A stretch of DNA of 64,000 nucleotides, taken from Emticicia aquatica. Its GTDB lineage: Bacteria > Bacteroidota > Bacteroidia > Cytophagales > Spirosomataceae. This document shows positions 18,178 through 27,907 of this stretch, piece after piece. Each line of letters starts with the position of its first letter. Within the stretch, counting starts at the first letter, position 1. A model generated the notes under the pieces. The model made no database searches. It saw only the letters and a program-made list of their open reading frames with translations, and had not been told where the DNA came from. The DNA is taken from positions 1 through 64,000 of the forward strand of contig NZ_CAKLPY010000003.1 in the NCBI RefSeq assembly GCF_923079645.1, in the 5' to 3' direction. The position numbers were made by a program, and so were the translations under genes.

Positions 18178-18190
18178 TGAAATATTTTAG

Positions 18191-19207
18191 TTAAAATTTA
18201 TTTTCATCAACATCTTTAATAAACTGAATAACGTTGGGAAAATACGTTTTTTGGTCATCCCAAAAAGATAAATGACTACCATCAGGACAGTATAAATAAC
18301 GCCCTTTTTGCACCAGTTTACTGATTTCTTCCATCGCTTTTGGGTCCATAGTGTCGTATTTTGCCCCAATAGCAAGCGTCGGAACTTTGATATTTTTTAG
18401 ACTAGCTTTTCTGTCCCAAGTCAATAAACGACCACCTACTTTAAACTCACTTGGCCCTTGCATCAATACATATATGTGTTCGTTAACGTGCTTGAAAGAA
18501 CGATTTACAGGTTCTGGCCACTCTGGTAGTCGACAAATATGTTGATTATAATATTCTTTTGTAACCAAACTGACATAAACAGAATCTTTAAATGCCCCCC
18601 TTTTTTCAAAAGCATCGAGTGAATCAACCAGTGATTTTCTCATTTGACTTCTCAAAACACCGTTATATTTTTCATAATCAGGAATACTTGGCATCATATT
18701 GCTGATTATCAGACCTTTAAGGTTGTCTTGGTATTTTAGGGCATATTCAATGGCTAAAATTCCACCCCAAGAATTTCCTAAAAGATAAAAATTATCTTTA
18801 TCAAGATTCAAAGCTTTACGAACTTGCTCTACTTCTTCCACAAAACGTGGTGTTGTCCAAAGAGAATCGTTATTTGGTTGGTCAGAATAATAAGAACCAA
18901 GTTGGTCATATTCATACATTTCAAAGCCTTCTTTTGGGAAAAAACTTTCAAAACATTCCATGTATTCATGGGTCATGGCTGGGCCACCGTGGAGCAATAA
19001 AACTTTGATGCGAGGATTATCTCCAAACTTTTTTGTCCAAACTTTAAATTTTCCAACAGGAGTTTCAATTTCAACCATTTTTACACCACCAGACTGGATT
19101 TCTTCTGAAACATCGGTGTTTGATTGAGCATTATCTTGAATTGTTTTATTATTACAACTCAACAGCAGAAACGAGCAAAATAAAGATACAAGGTAAAGGT
19201 TTTTCAT
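18191..19207 (-). CDS. Lipoprotein alpha/beta hydrolase (proline iminopeptidase-like)
   Basis: 338 residues from the ATG at 19207. The N-terminus is a lipoprotein signal ending LLLSC, so the enzyme is anchored in an envelope membrane. The nucleophile serine sits in LGNSWGG, the acid is likely the Asp in GAKYDTMDP and the histidine is in DGSHLS. The oxyanion region LLHGGPA is typical of the proline iminopeptidase family, which removes N-terminal proline from peptides or cleaves other amides. Start chosen because it gives a proper signal peptide. Confidence 0.88.
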   Translation of the reverse strand: MKNLYLVSLFCSFLLLSCNNKTIQDNAQSNTDVSEEIQSGGVKMVEIETPVGKFKVWTKKFGDNPRIKVLLLHGGPAMTHEYMECFESFFPKEGFEMYEYDQLGSYYSDQPNNDSLWTTPRFVEEVEQVRKALNLDKDNFYLLGNSWGGILAIEYALKYQDNLKGLIISNMMPSIPDYEKYNGVLRSQMRKSLVDSLDAFEKRGAFKDSVYVSLVTKEYYNQHICRLPEWPEPVNRSFKHVNEHIYVLMQGPSEFKVGGRLLTWDRKASLKNIKVPTLAIGAKYDTMDPKAMEEISKLVQKGRYLYCPDGSHLSFWDDQKTYFPNVIQFIKDVDENKF

Positions 19208-19327
19208 GGGTACTGAATAGAATGTTTTAAAAGCAGTTATAACTAACAAAGATATAAATTGTTTTATTTAAAACATTGCTTTTTTGATTGAAACCTTTAG
19301 CTATGAATTTTTATTGAACATGGCGAT

Positions 19328-20236
19328 TTACAAGCTAACTTTTTGTCCTTGAAATGCTATTTTAAAGCCTTTTTTCTTTACTTCTTTTTGCTCGATTGAT
19401 TGCGGGTTCATCACAGGATTTGTGTGATTAAAATGTATAAAATGAACTTTGGCTTTCTGGTTTTGGGGTATATTTTTCAATAAATTAATGGTTTCGTTTA
19501 CAAAAGGGTGTGGAACTTCGCTCATCGGACGATTTATTTCACCATCAGCATAAAAAGTACCATCTAAAAACGCATAATCGGTCGATTTTATCATTTCTTC
19601 TAAACTACGATTCCATTTTTGCCATTTGTCAATATCGGGAATAAAAATTAGGCTTTTATTTGGCGAAATTATTTTATAACCAACCGTTTCCGAAAATTCG
19701 TCTCGATGCGGTACTCTGAAAGCTTGAACGCTTATTCGTTCATTCAAAATTATTGTCGAATCTTCTTTTATTGCTTGTAAATCAATGTTTTGTAAAGCTA
19801 CTAATTGACTCCAAGGGCCATTTTTTTCAAGAAAACTTTTCATTTTAGGCATTGTAAAAACCTTAATTTTGTTTGCTCCGATGGCTTCTCTTCCCAAATA
19901 CATTAAACCCGTATAATGTCCAATGTGTGCATGAGTCAGAAATATGCCAATTTTGCTATTTTCATAAGGTTTTTGATTGAGTAAATGAAGTTGTTGTGTG
20001 AAATCGGGCGTTGCGTCAAAAATCCATTTTTCTTTAGAAATTGGGTCAATAACAGCAATACACGACACAAATTGTTTGGCTGTTTTTCCTTCAAAAACTG
20101 CTTTACAACATTCTTTTTGACAATTTGCTTGCGGAAATCCGCCATCTTGGGCAACTCCCAAAACCATGACGTAAGGATTTTGAGCAAAAGAATAGCTATA
20201 AGCAAGCAAAAACGCAAAAAAGAGTGTTTTTTTCAT
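19328..20236 (-). CDS. Exported metallo-beta-lactamase-fold hydrolase (PqqB-like)
   Basis: 302 residues from the ATG at 20236, giving a clear signal peptide ending SFA. The body has the PqqB-type opening VLGVAQDGGFPQANC followed by a cysteine pair (ECC). The metal motif is HAHIGH, where the usual HxHxDH aspartate is a glycine, with later ligands suggested in PHRDE, PDIDK, LDGT and HFNHTNP. The rest of the PQQ pathway is not here, so a role in PQQ synthesis is unlikely. A periplasmic hydrolase of unknown substrate is the safest call. Confidence 0.82.
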   Translation of the reverse strand: MKKTLFFAFLLAYSYSFAQNPYVMVLGVAQDGGFPQANCQKECCKAVFEGKTAKQFVSCIAVIDPISKEKWIFDATPDFTQQLHLLNQKPYENSKIGIFLTHAHIGHYTGLMYLGREAIGANKIKVFTMPKMKSFLEKNGPWSQLVALQNIDLQAIKEDSTIILNERISVQAFRVPHRDEFSETVGYKIISPNKSLIFIPDIDKWQKWNRSLEEMIKSTDYAFLDGTFYADGEINRPMSEVPHPFVNETINLLKNIPQNQKAKVHFIHFNHTNPVMNPQSIEQKEVKKKGFKIAFQGQKVSL

Positions 20237-20422
20237 AGTTGAGTTTAAAATCAAATGATTGATTGTAAGATTTTTCTTCAAACATAATTACAAATAGTCC
20301 AAAGTCAAAACTGTGTAATTAGAATAACTGCTTTGGGGTTTAATTGATAAAACCATCTTTTACCATTCGTTTTTCTTCTATATTTGTAAATATCCTTTTA
20401 CTAAAATCCTTTTTCCTACAAA

Positions 20423-22408
20423 ATGAAGAAAAGTGTCATTTTTACCGTTATTTCTTTTGTTTTTTTCACTACAAAAGCCCAAAAATGGGAACGGATTTCA
20501 AGCGAAGATGGTACAATTCCGCTAACTTGGAAAACTACGCAACAAACAGCTTCTTTGGTGGTTGATATTGACAATGATGGGATTGATGAATTTGTGATGG
20601 CTGGTCGAGGAGAAACGCCAGCGATTATTTATTTTAAATTTGACCGAGCGATTGGTTGGCGTGAATTTGCAGTTGAAAAAGAGCTTTTATCAATAGAAGC
20701 TGGCGGAACAGCTTATGATATAGATAATGACGGCGATAAAGATTTGGTTTTCGGTGGGGATTACCGAAGTAATAAAATTTGGTGGTGGGAAAATCCTGCC
20801 CCGTATTATAATCCGAATGTACCTTGGAAGCGAAACGAAATCAAAAATGAAGGTCAAACGCAACACCACGATTTAGTTTTTGCGGATTTCAAACAAATCG
20901 GAAAAGCACAATTAGCTTTTTGGAATCAAGGAGCAAAAACGCTTTTTATAGCCACTATTCCAACTTTTCCACGAACTGATAAATGGATTTTTGAACCAGT
21001 TTTTTTGACCGACGAAAAAAACAAAAATATAGAAGGGTGTGTTGCGGCAGATGTTGATGGCGACGGCTATAAAGATTTGGTTGCAGGTAATTATTGGTTT
21101 AAATATGCTGATGGAAAATTTAAAGCAATTCAAGTTGGTGCAACCGCTGGAAGAGTTGAAGCAGCAAAGTTTAGAGCAGGAAAAAAAATGCAATTACTTT
21201 TTTCATCAGGCGATAATAACGGCAAATTAATGTTATACGAATGCTCTGGAAATGCTGAAATTTCGACTAATTGGAAGGGAAGAGATTTAATTGGTCGAGA
21301 ACTAATTCACGCTCATACACTCGAAACCGCAGATATAAATGATGATGGCAATTTAGATGTTTTTTGTGCCGAAATGATTCGTTGGGATGAAAAATCAATC
21401 ACCGACGAGAATCCAAATGCCGAAGCTTTTATTTTATATGGTGATGGTAAAGGTGGTTTTACGAAAACGATATTTCAAAAAGGTGTTGATTTTCATGAAG
21501 GTCGAGTGGCAGATATTGATGGAGATGGCGATTTGGATATTATTTCAAAGTCATACACTTGGCACGCTCCACATCTCGAAATTTGGTTACAAAATAGCAC
21601 AAATCAACGCCAGCCAATTATCAATAAAATCTTAAATGACCGCATTGGATTAGAGCTATATAGCTTACGAGATTTCTTGAAAATTGATGTGCCAGCAACA
21701 CTTTTATACGTAAAAAACTTGGGGATTACCGAAGTGGAAGTTGCGGGAACTTATGGCATGAAAACCGAGGATTTTAAAACCGAATTAGATAAAGCAGGAC
21801 TAAAACCGTACAGTACTTTATTAGATTTTAACCTTTTTCGTGATAGCCTCGATAAAGTTGTTGCGACTTGCAAAGCTTTGGGTGTAAAATATGCAGGTAC
21901 GTCGTGGATTCCGCACTTGGGTAATAAATTTGAGCGTGAAGATGCTGATAAAGCCATCAAAATTTTCAATAAAGCAGGTGAAATATTGGCCAAGGAAGGC
22001 ATTCGCTTTTTCTATCATTGTCATGGTTACGAGTTTAAACCGAGCGATGAAGGAACACTTTTTGATTATATGGTTCAAAAAACCAATGCCGAAAATGTGA
22101 GTTATGAATGTGATGTTTATTGGGCTTTTCATGCAGGGCAAGACCCCGCTTTGTTGCTAAAAAAACACAAAGGTCGTTTCATGGCCTTGCACATTAAAGA
22201 TATGAAAAACGGACAAGAAACGGGAGAGCTTTCAGGTGGAACACCGTTGACATCAGATGTTGCGGTTGGAACGGGGCAGTTAAATTTTCAGAAAATCTTA
22301 CGTGCTGCGATTCAAACAGGTGTGAAATTTTATTATATCGAAGATGAAAATGCCGAAGTGAAGCAGCATTTGCCCATTTCTTTGCGATATTTGCGAAGTT
22401 TGAAGTGA
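20423..22408 (+). CDS. Exported FG-GAP/VCBS repeat protein fused to a sugar-isomerase-like TIM barrel
   Basis: 661 residues with a signal peptide (cleavage likely after TTKA). Residues about 25-400 contain repeated calcium-type loops DxDxDG (DIDNDGID, DIDNDGDKD, DVDGDGYKD, DINDDGNLD, DIDGDGDLD), marking an FG-GAP beta-propeller. From about 409 a xylose-isomerase-like TIM barrel follows (IGLELYSLRD, VEVAGTYG, FYHCHGYEF, ALHIKDM, YYIEDE). Propellers bind ligands or partners, and the barrel family isomerises or epimerises sugars with a metal ion. The fusion suggests a periplasmic carbohydrate enzyme; the reaction is unknown. Confidence 0.85.
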   Translation: MKKSVIFTVISFVFFTTKAQKWERISSEDGTIPLTWKTTQQTASLVVDIDNDGIDEFVMAGRGETPAIIYFKFDRAIGWREFAVEKELLSIEAGGTAYDIDNDGDKDLVFGGDYRSNKIWWWENPAPYYNPNVPWKRNEIKNEGQTQHHDLVFADFKQIGKAQLAFWNQGAKTLFIATIPTFPRTDKWIFEPVFLTDEKNKNIEGCVAADVDGDGYKDLVAGNYWFKYADGKFKAIQVGATAGRVEAAKFRAGKKMQLLFSSGDNNGKLMLYECSGNAEISTNWKGRDLIGRELIHAHTLETADINDDGNLDVFCAEMIRWDEKSITDENPNAEAFILYGDGKGGFTKTIFQKGVDFHEGRVADIDGDGDLDIISKSYTWHAPHLEIWLQNSTNQRQPIINKILNDRIGLELYSLRDFLKIDVPATLLYVKNLGITEVEVAGTYGMKTEDFKTELDKAGLKPYSTLLDFNLFRDSLDKVVATCKALGVKYAGTSWIPHLGNKFEREDADKAIKIFNKAGEILAKEGIRFFYHCHGYEFKPSDEGTLFDYMVQKTNAENVSYECDVYWAFHAGQDPALLLKKHKGRFMALHIKDMKNGQETGELSGGTPLTSDVAVGTGQLNFQKILRAAIQTGVKFYYIEDENAEVKQHLPISLRYLRSLK

Positions 22409-22456
22409 GATTTTCTCGGACCTATAACAACATTTTTTTAATATAATCATCAAAAA

Positions 22457-22864
22457 ATGGCTTACGTTTTCTATTTGCCGATTAAAGTTATTGCCGAAGA
22501 TATTGACGAATTAAATCACGTTAATAATATAGTTTATTTGCGTTATGTGCAAGATGCCGCAATTGGACATTGGAAAACAGTGCCGCAAGAAGTAGCTTCT
22601 CAGATAATTTGGGTGGCACGACGCCATGAAATAGATTATTTAAAACCCGCTTTTTTGGGTGATGAATTGGTCGTAAAAACTTGGGTTGATAGTTTTGTAG
22701 GAGTAAAAAGTGTTAGACATTGTGAAATAATGCGTGGTGTAGAAGTTTTGGCCCGCTCACTTACGCACTGGATTTCGCTCGACTCCCAAACTTTTCGCCC
22801 TAAACGACTTACCGAAGAAACCGTAAGTCTATTCTTTTCGGAGTCGGAAGAAAAGTCTAAATAA
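22457..22864 (+). CDS. Acyl-CoA thioesterase, hot-dog fold (4-hydroxybenzoyl-CoA thioesterase family)
   Basis: 135 residues. The motif ELNHVNNIVYLRYVQDA near residue 20 is the active-site region of YbgC/4HBT-type thioesterases, although the usual catalytic Asp is an Asn/His variant (NHVNN). These small tetramers hydrolyse acyl-CoA esters. It begins 48 bases after the FG-GAP fusion gene and may be co-transcribed with it, with ftsY following. Confidence 0.85.
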   Translation: MAYVFYLPIKVIAEDIDELNHVNNIVYLRYVQDAAIGHWKTVPQEVASQIIWVARRHEIDYLKPAFLGDELVVKTWVDSFVGVKSVRHCEIMRGVEVLARSLTHWISLDSQTFRPKRLTEETVSLFFSESEEKSK

Positions 22865-22906
22865 AAGATTCTTCAAGAAATAGCCAATATTCTGATAAAA
22901 TAGCCC

Positions 22907-22914
22907 TATTTTTG
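22907..22914 (+). promoter_or_regulatory. -7 promoter box upstream of ftsY
   Basis: TATTTTTG fits TAnnTTTG 69 bases before the ftsY start. No clear -33 box is seen at the usual distance. Confidence 0.35.
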
Positions 22915-22982
22915 CCAATAATGAATGGTAAAATAGATGAAAGAAATATTCTATCATCCACAGAATTAAATGGAAATATATA

Positions 22983-23939
22983 ATGGGACTTTTTGACTTT
23001 TTTAGCAAAGAAAAAAAAGAGACGCTTGACAAAGGCTTAGAAAAAACAAAAACCAGTATTTTTGATAAAATCTCACGGGTAATTGTCGGAAAATCGAAAG
23101 TTGATGAAGAGGTTTTAGATGAATTAGAGGAAATTTTGATTAGCTCGGATGTTGGCGTTGAAACTACCGTAAAAATTATTCGTAGAATTGAAGCGAGAGT
23201 TGAACGGGATAAATATACAAGCGTTGAAGAATTAGACCGCATTTTGCGAGAAGAAGCAGCCGCTTTATTAGCCGAAAATAATTCTCAAGATGTTGAAAAT
23301 AGTTATGAAACTGACCATTTACCCAAACCTTATGTTTTGTTGGTTGTGGGTGTAAATGGGGTTGGAAAAACAACTACAATTGGAAAATTGGCTTATCAGT
23401 TTCATAAAAGAGGTAAAAAGGTTGTGCTTGGTGCGGCCGATACTTTCAGAGCTGCGGCGGTTGACCAACTCAAACTTTGGGGGCAACGAGTAGGCGTAAC
23501 GGTGGTTGATCATGGAATGAACACAGACCCTTCGTCGGTGGCTTTTGATGCTGTAAAAAAAGGGATGGAACTAGAAGCAGATATTATTATCATTGATACG
23601 GCTGGACGTTTACATACCAAAGTCAATTTGATGAATGAATTAGGCAAAATCAAGCGTGTGGTTCAGAAATTTTTGCCCGAAGCTCCACACGAAGTAATGT
23701 TGGTTTTGGATGGCAGTACTGGACAAAATGCTGTAATTCAGGCGAGAGAGTTTACGAAAGTGACCGAAATAAACTCGTTAGCCATTACAAAACTTGATGG
23801 AACGGCTAAAGGTGGGGTTGTTATTGGCATTTCTGATGAATTTAAAATTCCAGTAAAATATATTGGTGTTGGCGAAAAAATGGATGATTTGCAGGTTTTC
23901 AACAAAATGGAATTTGTAGATTCTTTATTCAAAAAGTAA
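22983..23939 (+). CDS. ftsY: Signal recognition particle receptor FtsY
   Basis: 318 residues. The NG GTPase domain is complete: G1 GVNGVGKTT (about 123-131), DTFRAAAVDQL (G2), DTAGRLH (G3), TKLDG (G4) and GVGE near the end. The acidic A domain is very short, about 40 residues. FtsY docks ribosome-SRP complexes at the membrane for co-translational insertion. In many Bacteroidota ftsY follows rpmB-rpmG-DUF4295, but here it is separate from rpmG-DUF4295 (about 51.1 kb). A strong terminator follows. Confidence 0.95.
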   Translation: MGLFDFFSKEKKETLDKGLEKTKTSIFDKISRVIVGKSKVDEEVLDELEEILISSDVGVETTVKIIRRIEARVERDKYTSVEELDRILREEAAALLAENNSQDVENSYETDHLPKPYVLLVVGVNGVGKTTTIGKLAYQFHKRGKKVVLGAADTFRAAAVDQLKLWGQRVGVTVVDHGMNTDPSSVAFDAVKKGMELEADIIIIDTAGRLHTKVNLMNELGKIKRVVQKFLPEAPHEVMLVLDGSTGQNAVIQAREFTKVTEINSLAITKLDGTAKGGVVIGISDEFKIPVKYIGVGEKMDDLQVFNKMEFVDSLFKK

Positions 23940-23957
23940 TTTTTTTAGCAAAATATT

Positions 23958-23992
23958 AAAAAAAGCAGCGGATTTCAAATCGCTGCTTTTTT
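23958..23992. terminator. Bidirectional terminator after ftsY
   Basis: AAAAGCAGCG (23961-23970) pairs with CGCTGCTTTT (23981-23990) across a 10-base loop, with A-run and T-run on the two flanks. It serves ftsY and the convergent CotH gene. Confidence 0.85.
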
Positions 23993-24010
23993 GTTTTAAT
24001 GGAATATCGT

Positions 24011-25555
24011 TTAATCAAATCTGCTGTTATTGAATTGTGAATTAAGCCAAATAATTCGATTGTTTAAGTAGTTTTTAAGATAATTTATTTCTCCTTCATA
24101 AGAACCCGCTACTTGGAAATTGAGGTATATTTTTTCGGTTAAAATTGGCCATTTTGTGAAATTCTTCTTTTGCGAAATACTGAGTTTATTAGCTAAATCA
24201 TCAATAAAAGGTGCCATTTCAAGTTTGTTATATATTTCATTCCAACGTTTTCTAACTTTATTCCGAAAAACTTTATCTTTCATCAGCATATTTATCCATA
24301 ATTTTGGCTCATGTGCAGCATCAAGCATGAGCTTTTTGGTAACATCGCCAAGTCGAATATCATTGTTGGCGGCAATGTCAAAATCCCAAACAGGGCCTGT
24401 AAAAATAACATCACTATCTTGGTTTTTATACAAATAAGTACTCCAAAAAGTATCTGGGTTACCGATGATTTCATTGACCAAATAGTAATTGACGTAAGAA
24501 TCAATATCAAAGTAGTTTTTATAGTCAATTGTAGAATCAGTAGAATTATTGAGGAAAAGAGCGTTTTCAAGCGTGTCAAAATAATCTTTGATATACTTTT
24601 TTTGTGCCAAACTTATCTTATCACTTTCAGGATAATGTACTGTAACGCTCATGTTTCGTGGAGTTACAAAATTGACTGGTTCAGTATTGGCAAAACCGTC
24701 GAGTTCAACCAAATAACCACCCGAAATATTACTTGTATTTGTATTTTGTTCGGCTATATTGACTTTCTTTTGTCCAACATCAATTTGTTCAACCAACTCA
24801 TAATTTCCTATATATAAGCCATTTAAAATTACATCCACAAATTTACCTGCGGGCGTAAACGATAAACCTAATCGGCGACTTAATTCAAAGCCAATTTCAT
24901 TACGAATCAAACTTTTATCGGCATAATTTGCTAATAAAACCCATTGTTTGCTTTCATTCATTCCTAATAAAGCGGCTTTCTTGTTTAGCCTAATTTTATA
25001 AGGCTTTTTAGGCAAACCCCAAGTAGAATTTCCTCGACCACGAATCTCAATTTCACCATCAAATAATGCATCGCCTGTAATATTTTTTTTGATTTTGAGA
25101 GTTCCAGAAATATAGGTCGTTTTACTTTGGATTTCTCTATTATTGGTAGAAATATATAATGCAGGCAGATTTGTGTCTGTAAACTTTACGGCATACTGTT
25201 TGGTTTTTCCATCGCCAGATTTAATGCTATAAGTAACAATAGAATTAAAGTTTTGAGGACTATTTCCACTAATTTGAGTTTTTCCAGCAACGCTTATTTC
25301 TAAATCCTCAAATGAAAAAGAAGGAGCTAAATTAGTCAAATTTGTTCCCGAAAAAGTACTTGCATAAATAGTGTCACCTTTTATTTCACAAGTAATATCT
25401 TGTGCTAAAGCAAGGTTTTGAGACATTTTAAATCCAAAATAAGTGAAGCTTTTATCAATAGGGATAATGGCTTTTTCAGAAGGTTTTGAACAACTATTTA
25501 ACGCCAAAACAACAATCAGAAACTGAAAAGTTGTTTTAAACCTAAGCTTTTTCAT
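24011..25555 (-). CDS. CotH-kinase family lipoprotein
   Basis: 514 residues with a lipoprotein signal (LALNSC, Cys about 22). After an Ig-like N-terminal region the CotH core begins near 165: GEIEIRGRGNSTW, KKPYKIRLN, WVLLANYADKSLIRNEIGFEL, YIGNYELVEQIDV and GGYLVELDG. The PVWDFDIAA segment carries the Asp pair used for metal binding in atypical CotH kinases. Spore-coat CotH phosphorylates other proteins, but the role of the many surface CotH proteins in Bacteroidota is unknown. The 197 bases upstream separate it from the divergent molybdopterin gene. Confidence 0.88.
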   Translation of the reverse strand: MKKLRFKTTFQFLIVVLALNSCSKPSEKAIIPIDKSFTYFGFKMSQNLALAQDITCEIKGDTIYASTFSGTNLTNLAPSFSFEDLEISVAGKTQISGNSPQNFNSIVTYSIKSGDGKTKQYAVKFTDTNLPALYISTNNREIQSKTTYISGTLKIKKNITGDALFDGEIEIRGRGNSTWGLPKKPYKIRLNKKAALLGMNESKQWVLLANYADKSLIRNEIGFELSRRLGLSFTPAGKFVDVILNGLYIGNYELVEQIDVGQKKVNIAEQNTNTSNISGGYLVELDGFANTEPVNFVTPRNMSVTVHYPESDKISLAQKKYIKDYFDTLENALFLNNSTDSTIDYKNYFDIDSYVNYYLVNEIIGNPDTFWSTYLYKNQDSDVIFTGPVWDFDIAANNDIRLGDVTKKLMLDAAHEPKLWINMLMKDKVFRNKVRKRWNEIYNKLEMAPFIDDLANKLSISQKKNFTKWPILTEKIYLNFQVAGSYEGEINYLKNYLNNRIIWLNSQFNNSRFD

Positions 25556-25752
25556 TTGGTTTTATATTTTTTAAATACTCTTTGAAGAAAATTATTAATG
25601 CTCAAAATCATTCGCTAATTCAAAGCAGAAGTTTTATTTCGTATAATTTTGACTAGTATGCTAACAAATCGTTTTAAACTTGATTTAAAAACTACTAACT
25701 TGCTTCAATATCTATTCAGCAAATTAAAACGATTCAAGATTAAAAACCTAAC

Positions 25753-27852
25753 ATGAAAAATTTAACGCATTTCCGTACATGTAATCTTTGCGAAGCCATG
25801 TGTGGACTCGAAATAAAAGTTGAAAATGGAAGTGTCACCAAAATAGAAGGAGATAAAAATGACCCATTTAGTAGAGGACATATTTGCCCTAAAGCGGTTG
25901 CGTTAAAAGATATTTATGAAGACCCAAATCGACTGAAATTTCCAGTAAAACGTACCGATAATGGCTGGCAGCAAATTTCTTGGGAACAAGCATTCGGAGA
26001 AGTTGTTGATAAAATTAAAGAAATCCAAGCAAAATATGGCAAAAATGCTGTGGCAATGTATCAAGGAAATCCTTCGATTCATAATTTAGGGACTACCATG
26101 AATTCACCACTTTTTGCCAAATCATTACAAACTAAAAGCCTATTTTCGGCAACATCAGCAGACCAATTACCACACCATTTTGCAGCTTGGCAAATGTTTG
26201 GACATCCGATGTTGATGCCCATTCCTGATATTGATTTTACTGACTTTATGCTAATCATCGGAGGAAATCCGATTGCCTCAAATGGTAGTATTATGTCTGT
26301 TCCTGATGTAGCCAATCGGCTAAAAGCTATTCAAAAACGTGGAGGAAAAGTAGTTGTAATTGACCCACGCTTGACTGAAACTGCTGCCAAAGCCGACCAA
26401 CATTTTTTCATTCGTCCTGGCACTGATTCGTTTTTACTTTTGGCAATAATTCAAATAATATTTGCCGAAAACTTAGTAAGTCTAGGTAAATTAAAGGATT
26501 TTTCACACGGAATAACGTTATTGAAAGAAATATCTGCTGATTTTTCGCCTGAAAAAGTGGAGTTACAAACGGGTATTTCGGCTAAAGATATTCGTCAATT
26601 AACACACGATTTTGTTAATTCAAAAACAGCCGTTTGTTATGGAAGGGTAGGGGTTTCGGTGCAAACTTTTGGTAGCATTGCCCAATGGCTCATCAACGCA
26701 ATTAATGTGCTGACGGGTAATCTTGACCGAACTGGTGGAGCTATGTTTACCGCTCCCGCTGTTGATTTTTTGGCGAGAGCAAAAACCGATAACCGTTTCA
26801 ATCGTTGGCAAAGTAGGGTACGTGGTTTGCCTGAATTTTTAGGCGAATTACCAGTGGCAACACTTGCTGAAGAAATTTTGACCGAAGGAGAGAACCAAAT
26901 AAAATGTTTGATAACAAGTTGTGGGAATCCGATTCTTTCAACGCCTAATGGCAGGCAGTTAGACAAGGCTTTTGACACACTTGAATACATGGTTGCGATT
27001 GATATTTATATCAATGAAAGTACGCAACACGCTGATATTATATTACCACCTGCCACTGGTTTGGAAGTGCCACATTATGATATGACATTTCACATGCTGG
27101 CAGTTAGAAATACTGCAAAATTTTCGGAAGCACTTTTCTCAAAAACAGAAGGAGCAAAATATGATTGGGAAATTTATCAAGAATTAGCTTATCGGATGAG
27201 CCAACCAAATTCGAGCAATATAGGGTTCATATCGGAAGCTCCCGAAGTTAAACTTGATTTAGGTTTACAATTTGGGCCTTACGGACTTTCGCTCCAAAAA
27301 CTCAAAGAAAATCCACACGGAATTGATTTAGGAGCTTTGAAACCATGTTTGCCAAACCGACTTTTAACACCTGAAAAAAGAATTAATCTTGCTCCAGAAA
27401 TATTAGTAAAAGATATTGAAAGACTACGTAAATCATTGAATGATAATACTTTAATGAACGGGTTTGATTATTTATTAATCGGCAGAAGGCATTTGCGAGA
27501 TAATAATTCGTGGATGCATAATTCGGAAAGATTAGTGAAAGGGCGAAATCGCTGCACCTTGATGATTCATTCGGATGATGCTCAAAAACTTAATCTTGAA
27601 AACAATGCTGTTGTGAAGGTAACATCAAGAGTTGGTAGCGTTGAACTTCCAATTGAAATTACCAACCAAATGATGCAAGGGGTTGTGAGTATGCCACATG
27701 GCTATGGCCATGCTCGAAAAGGTGTACAACTAGATATTGCAAGCAAACACGCAGGCGTAAGTATTAATGACTTGACCGACGAGCTAGTTTTGGATGAACT
27801 CACAGGCAATGTCGCATTTAATAATGTGGCTGTAAAAATTGAAAAAATTTAA
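25753..27852 (+). CDS. Molybdopterin-dependent oxidoreductase with N-terminal 4Fe-4S site
   Basis: 699 residues. Cys10, Cys13, Cys17 and Cys45 form the 4Fe-4S site, with Lys47 in the position bridging cluster and cofactor in this family. It belongs to the formate dehydrogenase/BisC-type group; the C-terminal molydopterin-dinucleotide-binding domain begins near 570 (FDYLLIGRRHLRDNNSW). No Tat signal is present, so it is cytoplasmic. No separate electron-transfer subunit or chaperone gene is adjacent, and the substrate cannot be deduced. The permease gene that follows starts close to its stop, suggesting a functional pair. Confidence 0.88.
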   Translation: MKNLTHFRTCNLCEAMCGLEIKVENGSVTKIEGDKNDPFSRGHICPKAVALKDIYEDPNRLKFPVKRTDNGWQQISWEQAFGEVVDKIKEIQAKYGKNAVAMYQGNPSIHNLGTTMNSPLFAKSLQTKSLFSATSADQLPHHFAAWQMFGHPMLMPIPDIDFTDFMLIIGGNPIASNGSIMSVPDVANRLKAIQKRGGKVVVIDPRLTETAAKADQHFFIRPGTDSFLLLAIIQIIFAENLVSLGKLKDFSHGITLLKEISADFSPEKVELQTGISAKDIRQLTHDFVNSKTAVCYGRVGVSVQTFGSIAQWLINAINVLTGNLDRTGGAMFTAPAVDFLARAKTDNRFNRWQSRVRGLPEFLGELPVATLAEEILTEGENQIKCLITSCGNPILSTPNGRQLDKAFDTLEYMVAIDIYINESTQHADIILPPATGLEVPHYDMTFHMLAVRNTAKFSEALFSKTEGAKYDWEIYQELAYRMSQPNSSNIGFISEAPEVKLDLGLQFGPYGLSLQKLKENPHGIDLGALKPCLPNRLLTPEKRINLAPEILVKDIERLRKSLNDNTLMNGFDYLLIGRRHLRDNNSWMHNSERLVKGRNRCTLMIHSDDAQKLNLENNAVVKVTSRVGSVELPIEITNQMMQGVVSMPHGYGHARKGVQLDIASKHAGVSINDLTDELVLDELTGNVAFNNVAVKIEKI

Positions 27853-27907
27853 GTTTTATATTCATTTAAAAGAACAAAGACTTTTTAAATCCTGTAATAT
27901 TATTAAC

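Noticed and set aside
20344-20565. Plus-strand frame overlapping the start of the FG-GAP fusion gene
   Set aside because: Shadow frame; the fusion gene in the other frame has a signal peptide and clear domains.
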